Part shown: in pieces, positions 7,674 through 12,972 of the stretch
How positions within the stretch are numbered: the stretch's first letter is position 1
Layout: each line of letters begins with the position of its first letter
Source of the DNA: Candidatus Poseidonia sp.
GTDB taxonomy: Archaea; Thermoplasmatota; Poseidoniia; Poseidoniales; Poseidoniaceae
Assembly: GCA_013330155.1 (NCBI GenBank)
Contig: DUIU01000187.1
Coordinates: forward strand, 1 to 12,972
Direction: 5' to 3'
Length of the DNA: 12,972 nucleotides
Notes under the pieces: generated by a model
Told to the model about the DNA's origin: nothing
The model's input: the letters and a program-made list of their open reading frames with translations, nothing else
Databases searched by the model: none
Position numbers and translations under genes: made by a program

Positions 7674-10104
7674 ACGACAGGAGGGTCGGTTGACTCCCAT
7701 CATTCCGCAACTGCTCCGTAGTCCATCCAAAAGGAGCGAGGAGAGCCCAGATTGCACGCTCGGCAAGTTCACCATAATGGCTTGCACAACCTGCACCGGG
7801 ACCAGCGTAGCTCCCCACTTCTTCAGCCAACATCACGCGTTCCAACAAGGACTCCGATGAACGGTTCAATACAACATACCGCACCTTGCCTCCCGGAGGC
7901 ACCTCAAAACCACGTTCATGGGCACGAAGAAGAGCGGCGTACGTCAAATTCTTCACACGGTAATCTTCCAGTCCTCGGCTGGTTCTTCGAGCGATGATCA
8001 GTTCGTTTAGGGGAATCTGGTGGTCGTCCAAACGTCGCATTTCTGTACGGTAATGCCGCCAAACTGAACGCTGCACCTCATAGCAAGGAACACCATCTAC
8101 ACGTTCGCCTTCAGCGAGCAATTCCAAACCACGTTGCTGTAAGTTTCGGACCCACTGCGGCGTGGAGTGTTGGCGCAATTCAATGCCTCGAACCTTGAAC
8201 GATTCACCATCGTAAGCCCAGTACTTGGTCAATGAACCCGAGCCATGAATCCGGCTCGGAAGAAAAGCAATGAAATCATAATGCGCTTCAAACTCAAGAG
8301 GAATGCCAACACGGGACGAGAGACGCTGAGCAAAGACCTCAGCATCCGAACGTTGTTGTTGAGGAGAACGCCCTTGTATGTCGGAGAGCCAGACACAGTC
8401 TACGATAGCGTGCAGCACATCCCATCCATCATCTCGGGCTGCCTCTATTGTGGTCAAAAGGAGGTCTCGAGACCACGCACAGATGGCTTCGTGAGCCTCA
8501 ATACGCCCAAAGCGTGCATTGCGATAACCGGTGTAACCAAAGCAGGTCACCAACAACCACTTCAATGCATTTTGGCGCAAGTCATACGCATCGCCTTTCC
8601 GCTCACGCAATCCCTTCAGAACCCTTCGACGTTCAATGAGCGGGGCGACCACACGTCCGAGGAAGCCGTGCACACGGCCGCAGGTATGCATGTTCAACCC
8701 AGGCACGGTTAGCGCTTTCTTGTGGGTGATTGGAAAAAGGCCATGGCCGAACTGAGAGCGAACCCTTCGCTCTTGAAATTCCTGCGCTGCTCGTTCCGGA
8801 TGAAGGGGTACAATTGCTCCGTCAGAATTTGATGATGGCGATTGACAACACGAGCAATTCAGAGTTTCTGGCGAGATGTTCCTGGTGGCGATGATGCTCG
8901 GGAAGAGACTCGCAAAATCGAGTTCAATGACCGATGCATGAACACCTGGACGACTGTCCAAATACAACCCACCACGGTCTGCATTGAGGAGGTCAAGCGC
9001 TGATTTCGTATCCTCCGGGCGATTTTTCTTCCAAGGGACAAGGACGCCATCGTCCATGGCGACGCGCATTTGGATGGCACTGATAACCGAGCCGGGAGAA
9101 AGACGAGAGATGATTTGGGCGGATTGCCGAGAGTGCTGTGCGAGCTCAAACAGTCCAGCAAGACCACCCTCGTTGACAATGAAACTGTTCTTCACATCAA
9201 GATGAAGGCGACCCTCGAGAAAGAACGCTCCATGGCGATGGCGGGTCTGGCCATACGAATGAATCGTCCGTTGACTTGTGGACTGATGCAGAGGAACAGA
9301 ACTTCGCCCCAAAGCCATGCTAATTCCGTGAACTCGAGCTTGCTCAACCAGCCATGGAAACCATCGTTGGTCACCCCCGGAAGTCAGTATGATGTCGGGG
9401 TCCATGCGACCCAAAGCGAGTTGAAACGCCGACAACATGCAGGCAGTCGATGAATAATCGGCCCGTTTGAGCAAAACGGACAACCTCTGTCTTGGCGTAT
9501 CAAGCCCTGGCTCTTGGACCGTTTCCAACTGAATGTGCTCAATCGCATCATCGATGGCCGGGAGCCCTTGACCCCGTTGGAATTGAACGTTCATTCTCGC
9601 AACGTGCAAAGGTGGGAAGGCACCGCTGTTGGAGGCCTGAGCAATCGATGTCAAACGTTCAGGCTCGTCCGATGACCATCGGACCCGACCAAACGGTATG
9701 CACTCATGCTCGTTGAGAAAGCGTTGGGCCAAATGAGCATCAACTGAATAGAGTTTGAAACGGTGAAAATCACCTCGTGCTTCAATGTGTTCTGCCAGTC
9801 CGCGAAGATGCTGGAATGAGCGGAGACTGACCTCAAGAACATCCGTTTGACCCCGGGTTTCCAAGTCCAAACGCGCACGTACCACATGCAGCTGACCCAA
9901 CTCGAACCGCAACCGAATTTCGGGTTGCTCCAACCAGTGTTCCAAACGGTCAAGGTCGCGATGTGAGGCATGGACATGAAGCACGGGTTGCCATGGAATC
10001 GAACAGGCATGTGCCTGTCCGTCATCGTCCACGACCCATGCCACCATCCCGGTGTTGCTCGTGTTTTCATGAACGTCAAGAAGCCACCCTTCAACCATGC
10101 TCAT
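7612..10104 (-). CDS. B-family DNA polymerase, PolB2 type, with degenerate catalytic motifs
   Basis: An 830-residue family B polymerase. Motif A is ELDFASLFPSI (394-404, D396 kept), followed by NISPET. Motif B is RQNALKWLLVTCFGYTGYRN (510-529, K515 kept). Motif C reads AIVDCVWL (566-573) where active enzymes have YGDTDS, so the second, metal-binding aspartate is V571. A KVRGIE segment (637-642) follows. In the exonuclease region the ExoII-equivalent TSGGDQRWFPWL (241-252) lacks the Asn and Asp, and no DxE or YxxxD pair is seen. From family knowledge this pattern is that of archaeal PolB2, often predicted inactive but linked to damage-induced mutagenesis in Sulfolobales (Dpo2). QPTLLSFM (805-812) near the C-terminus is PIP-box-like. 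An ATG at 10104 is preceded by GAGGG and overlaps the upstream gene by 14 bases; a TTG at 10146 would add 14 residues. Confidence 0.9.
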   Translation of the reverse strand: MSMVEGWLLDVHENTSNTGMVAWVVDDDGQAHACSIPWQPVLHVHASHRDLDRLEHWLEQPEIRLRFELGQLHVVRARLDLETRGQTDVLEVSLRSFQHLRGLAEHIEARGDFHRFKLYSVDAHLAQRFLNEHECIPFGRVRWSSDEPERLTSIAQASNSGAFPPLHVARMNVQFQRGQGLPAIDDAIEHIQLETVQEPGLDTPRQRLSVLLKRADYSSTACMLSAFQLALGRMDPDIILTSGGDQRWFPWLVEQARVHGISMALGRSSVPLHQSTSQRTIHSYGQTRHRHGAFFLEGRLHLDVKNSFIVNEGGLAGLFELAQHSRQSAQIISRLSPGSVISAIQMRVAMDDGVLVPWKKNRPEDTKSALDLLNADRGGLYLDSRPGVHASVIELDFASLFPSIIATRNISPETLNCSCCQSPSSNSDGAIVPLHPERAAQEFQERRVRSQFGHGLFPITHKKALTVPGLNMHTCGRVHGFLGRVVAPLIERRRVLKGLRERKGDAYDLRQNALKWLLVTCFGYTGYRNARFGRIEAHEAICAWSRDLLLTTIEAARDDGWDVLHAIVDCVWLSDIQGRSPQQQRSDAEVFAQRLSSRVGIPLEFEAHYDFIAFLPSRIHGSGSLTKYWAYDGESFKVRGIELRQHSTPQWVRNLQQRGLELLAEGERVDGVPCYEVQRSVWRHYRTEMRRLDDHQIPLNELIIARRTSRGLEDYRVKNLTYAALLRAHERGFEVPPGGKVRYVVLNRSSESLLERVMLAEEVGSYAGPGAGCASHYGELAERAIWALLAPFGWTTEQLRNDGSQPTLLSFMGGDGGAAGYPPVEGDSEE

Positions 10105-10360
10105 GCCGTCCCTCAAGTTCGTCAAGACGTGTTGAAAGACGTTCAATTTCAGCCATCAAACCCACCAGCATGCTGAGAACGGCAGGTTGCCAAGCATTCA
10201 GCGATGGAAGCAATCCGCCGGCTGTTCTTCGTTGCCGAACTTCGTTGAGCAGGGCATCAAAAGCTGCTTGATCAGCGGGGCCTAGAGCACGCCTGAACGG
10301 CATCAAATTCTGCAATTCCGATTCGACACGCATCCGCCATGAAGGCACACTTCGACCCAT
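10091..10360 (-). CDS. Small conserved-looking protein, PolB-associated, C-terminal coiled coil
   Basis: An 89-residue soluble protein with no signal peptide or membrane segment. It has a basic N-terminal part, MGRSVPSWRMRVESE, then PFRRAL (21-26) and AFDALLNEVRQRR (33-45), and ends in a helix with a heptad-like pattern (about 62-83, VLSMLVGLMAEIERLSTRL). From memory, small archaeal proteins with a similar PSWR...E, FRRAL...D..AFD pattern occur beside PolB2-type genes; this could not be checked here. It overlaps the start of the polymerase gene by 14 bases, so the two are probably translationally coupled and their products may act together. The frame is open to ATG 10441, which overlaps the serA stop, but the natural N-terminus appears to be MGRSVPSW at 10360. 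Biochemical function is unknown. Confidence 0.75.
   Translation of the reverse strand: MGRSVPSWRMRVESELQNLMPFRRALGPADQAAFDALLNEVRQRRTAGGLLPSLNAWQPAVLSMLVGLMAEIERLSTRLDELEGRHEHG
10110..10114 (-). promoter_or_regulatory. Ribosome binding site deciding the PolB2 start
   Basis: GAGGG on the minus strand lies five bases upstream of ATG 10104 and inside the preceding small gene. It favours ATG 10104 over the TTG at 10146 or the ATG at 10098. The arrangement suits translational coupling between the two overlapping genes. Confidence 0.5.
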
Positions 10361-10424
10361 ATTCGAGTCACAGGAGAGGAGGAAGGCATGCTTATTGAAG
10401 ACCCGACGATTGAAAGTGAAAGTG

Positions 10425-11408
10425 CTAGAGATACTGCGCATTCACCACAAAATCACAAGGCTGTCCTGAAAGAACGTCCATCACGTTGGTGGCGATGTCA
10501 AGGCCGACTCGGGCTTGTGCCTCAACCGTGGAAGCGCCAATGTGGGGGGTTCCATGGAAGTGCTCCATCTGAAGCAGAGGGTGGTTCGAATCGACCGGTT
10601 CATGCTCAAAAACGTCCAGTGCCGCCGAGGTCAGGACGCCTGATGAAAGAGCCTCAACCACGGCGTCTTCGTCAACGATGCCACCGCGTGCGCAGTTGAT
10701 GATATGGCTCCCACACCGGGAACCATCTTTGCCAATGTGGGGCATCGAAGCCAAGCGCTCAGCATTGACGAGGTGATGGGTTTCATCGGTCAGATTGCAA
10801 TGGATGGAAATGTGCGTACAGTTAGAGAACAGACCATCAAGTGTCTTGTGGAGCCGTGTGCCTTGTGATTTGGCAATTTTAGGAGGGAGATATGGGTCGT
10901 AAGCATGCACCTCCATGCCGATGGCTTGGGCGATGCGACCAACGGACTGGGCGATGCGGCCAAAGCCGATGAGCCCCAACGCTTTACCCGCAAGTTCGGA
11001 ACCTTTCATGGCCTTTTTCTCCCATTTTCCATCCCGAAGAGAGCGGTCAGACCGAGGAAGGTGTCGGATGGAGGCCAGAAGATGGCCAAGCGTAAGTTCC
11101 ACCACGGATTGCGTGCTGGCACGTGGCGCATTCACGACATGTATGCCACGATTACCTGCGGTTTTCAGATCGATGTTGTCAACACCAACGCCAGCTCGGC
11201 CAATGACCACAAGCCGGTCACCCGAAGCGTCCAACACATCTTTTGTGAGCTTGGTAGCACTTCGAACGATGATGGCATCGTAGGTTTCCAAAGCACCGGA
11301 CAAAAGGTCCTCCTTGCTGATGTGCTCTAGAACCACTTCATGTCCTGCTTTTTCCAAACGCTGAACCGCCTTTTCGTCCATGCCATCGGTCACCGCAATT
11401 CTGGCCAT
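10425..11408 (-). CDS. serA: D-3-phosphoglycerate dehydrogenase, short form
   Basis: NAD-dependent oxidation of 3-phosphoglycerate, the first step of serine synthesis, in the cytoplasm. The 327-residue protein has the 2-hydroxyacid dehydrogenase plan: RAGVGVDNID (71-80), the nucleotide-binding loop LIGFGRIAQSVG (146-157) with D171 for the NAD ribose, NCARGGIVDE with R241, ALDVFEHEP with E270, and TPHIGAST with H289, giving the complete Arg-Glu-His catalytic set. It stops after the catalytic and nucleotide-binding domains and lacks the ACT regulatory domain of long SerA forms, so allosteric control by serine is not expected. Other 2-hydroxyacid dehydrogenases of this family remain possible. 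ATG 11408 (MARIAVTDGM) is chosen because residues upstream to 11495 do not fit the family. It lies 64 bases upstream of the small gene on the same strand and may be cotranscribed with it and the polymerase. Confidence 0.9.
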   Translation of the reverse strand: MARIAVTDGMDEKAVQRLEKAGHEVVLEHISKEDLLSGALETYDAIIVRSATKLTKDVLDASGDRLVVIGRAGVGVDNIDLKTAGNRGIHVVNAPRASTQSVVELTLGHLLASIRHLPRSDRSLRDGKWEKKAMKGSELAGKALGLIGFGRIAQSVGRIAQAIGMEVHAYDPYLPPKIAKSQGTRLHKTLDGLFSNCTHISIHCNLTDETHHLVNAERLASMPHIGKDGSRCGSHIINCARGGIVDEDAVVEALSSGVLTSAALDVFEHEPVDSNHPLLQMEHFHGTPHIGASTVEAQARVGLDIATNVMDVLSGQPCDFVVNAQYL

Positions 11409-11438
11409 GTATCCAACACAACACGAAGGCGTTAGAAC

Positions 11439-11456
11439 CTTGGGTTTGGACCCAAG
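11439..11456. promoter_or_regulatory. Inverted repeat in the divergent serA/membrane-protein gap
   Basis: CTTGGGT and ACCCAAG form perfect 7-bp arms around a TTGG loop, 31 bases upstream of the serA ATG and 53 bases upstream of the membrane-protein ATG. It could be an operator or a leader hairpin. A weaker GTTC-TTTT-GAAC dyad follows at 11464-11475. No clear TATA box was seen. Regulatory function is inferred. Confidence 0.4.
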
Positions 11457-11498
11457 TCGAACCGTTCTTTTGAACAACCCCAAGCGTCTCGCCAAGAC

Positions 11499-11503
11499 GA
11501 GGA
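11499..11503 (+). promoter_or_regulatory. Ribosome binding site of the polytopic membrane protein
   Basis: GAGGA ends six bases before ATG 11510 and supports that ATG as the start. Confidence 0.4.
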
Positions 11504-11509
11504 AGAAGC

Positions 11510-12664
11510 ATGGATGCCGAGATGCAAGAACTTCTGTGGGGCGTCGGAATCCTTGCCCTACCGTTGATTATGGCTCTCCCAATGCGGTTGGCGTGGCAGT
11601 TTTGGGTTGGTGTGGGTCATGAAGTGTCCGAGTACCGCACCATTGTCCGGCAAATTGTGGATTCTGGACATCAGGTGTCTTCGTTTTCCCAAACCTTGGA
11701 CGACATCGCGCGCAACCTTCGAATCGCCCCTGCAAAACAGCGTTTAATCGAATCCGAATTGCTCCATCCTCTAACCCTGTCTCACTTTTTGCTTCTTCCA
11801 GCCTTGTTGATTCTTCCTCTTTCAGCCATCATGGCGCTTCCACTCGTCTTGATCGGTTTTCCATTCATGCTGTTCATGGAATACTTGCTGATTCGACAGC
11901 GACTTCTCATATTGGCACTCAAAGGAATTGAGCGCATCATGCACTGGCAGGTGATACACATTCCGAAACCGCATCGTGGAACACGAGAAAAACGCCGCTC
12001 ATTAACGGAATTTTCACAACACATTGAACACTTCAATTATGTGCCGCAAGCTGCATTTTTAGGCCTCTTTGCTTGGCTCATCGTCCATTGGGTTTTGGAT
12101 TTAGATTCCTGGACGATTGAATTGGTTTTATCATCGTTCCTTTACATGGTCCTGCTCTCGATTCTTTCCGTCCTGAACACTGCCTTTGAGGCAGATTTGG
12201 TCTTCGTCGATCCCGCCAAAGGGCGGCTTGTACCTGTAAACCAGTGGCTCGAAGGCGTCCTGAATCCTGTAGTGGGCATCGGACTTCTCTTTTTGTTGGG
12301 TCGCAACCTGCTCGAAGAATCGAGAGATGTGGATGGAAACCCGATATTGTTTGCTACCGTAGTGCTCACGCTCCTGTACGGTGCTGCCATCGTTGGAATC
12401 TCCTATCGGTGGGGATATTCATCGTGGCGAGGCGAACGTGTTCGCCAGGATTTTGAAACCCAGGTAATCGAGTATCTCGACCCTCTGTCCTACGATTTGA
12501 CGAGAACAAAGGGGCGAATTGACTTCAATGTACGGATGGGTATGGACGAACGACTGACCGCCTTTGACACCACGAATCCGCAGCAATTAACCTTCGAAGA
12601 ACTGCAAAATTTGCCCAGCATTCCAACGGACACAAAAGCCCCAAAGAATCCGCTGAAAAAATAG
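11510..12664 (+). CDS. Polytopic membrane protein of unknown function
   Basis: A 384-residue protein that I do not recognise. Hydrophobic segments at about 8-28, 87-108, 109-129, 180-197, 203-223, 247-266 and 278-297 suggest around seven membrane spans. A hydrophilic loop of about 55 residues follows the first span, and a basic loop (151-166, KPHRGTREKRRS) lies between the third and fourth. The final 85 residues are soluble and charged, ending in a Lys/Pro-rich tail. By the positive-inside rule the basic loop and the tail are probably cytoplasmic. No catalytic motif, ATP-binding loop or transporter signature is visible. It is divergent from serA and ends two bases from the stop of the convergent metallo-beta-lactamase-fold gene. 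The length, start (GAGGA site ahead) and typical membrane composition make it a real gene; the function is open. Confidence 0.85.
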   Translation: MDAEMQELLWGVGILALPLIMALPMRLAWQFWVGVGHEVSEYRTIVRQIVDSGHQVSSFSQTLDDIARNLRIAPAKQRLIESELLHPLTLSHFLLLPALLILPLSAIMALPLVLIGFPFMLFMEYLLIRQRLLILALKGIERIMHWQVIHIPKPHRGTREKRRSLTEFSQHIEHFNYVPQAAFLGLFAWLIVHWVLDLDSWTIELVLSSFLYMVLLSILSVLNTAFEADLVFVDPAKGRLVPVNQWLEGVLNPVVGIGLLFLLGRNLLEESRDVDGNPILFATVVLTLLYGAAIVGISYRWGYSSWRGERVRQDFETQVIEYLDPLSYDLTRTKGRIDFNVRMGMDERLTAFDTTNPQQLTFEELQNLPSIPTDTKAPKNPLKK

Positions 12665-12666
12665 AA

Positions 12667-12972
12667 TCAGTCAAGCCAGGGAATGTGCTCGGGAACTTCA
12701 CCGAAAAGGTTGGCTGGAATGGCGGTCTTGATCTTTGAAACACCGCCGAGTTTAGCCGCTGTTTCGTCCTGCCAGGACTTGAAATCATCAAAATTGTTCA
12801 TACCGAGAATCGGGTTGTGTTCTCGGTTCCAATCGAGTGCCATCATCTCTGTACCAGGAGGGTCATGGCCGGAACAAACGATGGTTGAGCCTTCGAATCG
12901 TTTCAACACCTCAAGGGCATCCCAGTGAACTTGAACGCGACCGCTTGGCAAATCGTCCCGACCAACTCCACC
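12667..12972 (-). CDS. Metallo-beta-lactamase-fold protein, ETHE1/persulfide-dioxygenase-like, C-terminal part
   Basis: The last 101 residues of a gene that enters from the right edge in frame; the 5' part is outside the window. The segment GVGRDDLPSGRVQ followed by STIVCSGHDPPGT has the spacing of the late metal-binding motifs (GxGRxD... and the final His in GHD) of glyoxalase II and ETHE1-like hydrolases. The end, KTAIPANLFGEVP, resembles the C-terminal VPAN motif of ETHE1-type persulfide dioxygenases, which oxidise glutathione or low-molecular-weight persulfides to sulfite. The HxHxDH signature that would prove the fold lies upstream and cannot be seen, so glyoxalase II or another MBL-fold hydrolase remains possible. 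It converges on the membrane-protein gene. Confidence 0.75.
   Translation of the reverse strand, partial: GGVGRDDLPSGRVQVHWDALEVLKRFEGSTIVCSGHDPPGTEMMALDWNREHNPILGMNNFDDFKSWQDETAAKLGGVSKIKTAIPANLFGEVPEHIPWLD

Noticed and set aside
7490..7693. Alternative frame at the end of the RecA-like gene giving a Ser/Pro-rich tail, suggesting a frameshift
   Set aside because: The annotated frame contains RLHLRHRRTGISGH, which fits the last hairpin of a RecA core, so no frameshift is needed. Read-level data could still overturn this.
8245..8712. Plus-strand frames over polB2 (8245-8712, 9070-9453)
   Set aside because: They are antisense to motif B, motif C and the palm of the polymerase, and show no domain of their own.
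10575..10600. T-arm-like GGTTCGAATC suggesting a tRNA
   Set aside because: The stem does not pair over five bases, no D-arm, anticodon arm or acceptor partner is present, and it lies in conserved serA coding sequence.
10388..10699. Plus-strand frame of 103 codons with a strong AGGAGAGGAGG-like site ahead of ATG 10388
   Set aside because: It runs antisense through the small gene leader and the serA C-terminal catalytic region (E270, H289). Its translation has no domain features; the purine-rich site looks accidental.

Overview
The window looks like a fragment of an archaeal chromosome, most likely a marine planktonic euryarchaeon (Marine Group II/III, Poseidoniia-like). The case rests on an archaeal-type valyl-tRNA synthetase, a B-family DNA polymerase of the archaeal PolB2 type, PCNA-binding (PIP-box-like) tails on two DNA polymerases, moderate G+C and very tight packing. 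The lineage is an inference; no rRNA or other phylogenetic marker was compared.

Layout: (1) 1-3038, minus strand: a large RND/MMPL-type transporter running off the left edge. (2) 3165-5657, plus: valyl-tRNA synthetase, divergent from the transporter. (3) 5659-6789, minus: DinB/Pol IV-type Y-family DNA polymerase, convergent with valS with one base between stops. (4) 6888-7673, plus: RecA/RadA-superfamily ATPase, divergent from dinB and overlapping the end of the next gene. (5) 11408 down to 7612, minus: serA (phosphoglycerate dehydrogenase), an 89-residue conserved-looking small protein, and an 830-residue B-family polymerase; the last two overlap. (6) 11510-12664, plus: a polytopic membrane protein of unknown function. 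(7) 12667-12972, minus: the C-terminal end of an ETHE1-like metallo-beta-lactamase-fold protein running off the right edge.

The centre of interest is 5659-10360: an apparently active translesion polymerase (DinB), a RecA-like ATPase, a B-family polymerase that has lost the second motif C aspartate and its exonuclease residues, and a small coiled-coil protein. Both polymerases end in PIP-like peptides. The set parallels the bacterial ImuA-ImuB-DnaE2 mutasome (RecA-like protein, inactive polymerase, working error-prone polymerase, all clamp-tethered), with the catalytically degenerate role taken by a B-family rather than a Y-family enzyme. This functional link is inference from gene content and motifs.

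All three divergent gaps (MMPL/valS, dinB/recA-like, serA/membrane protein) hold a perfect inverted repeat of 7-8 bp arms, each with a different sequence. Two convergent pairs have only 1-2 bases between stops and a third overlaps by 62 bp. No rRNA, tRNA, CRISPR, insertion sequence or prophage feature was recognised, and no stretch longer than about 130 bases lacks a gene.
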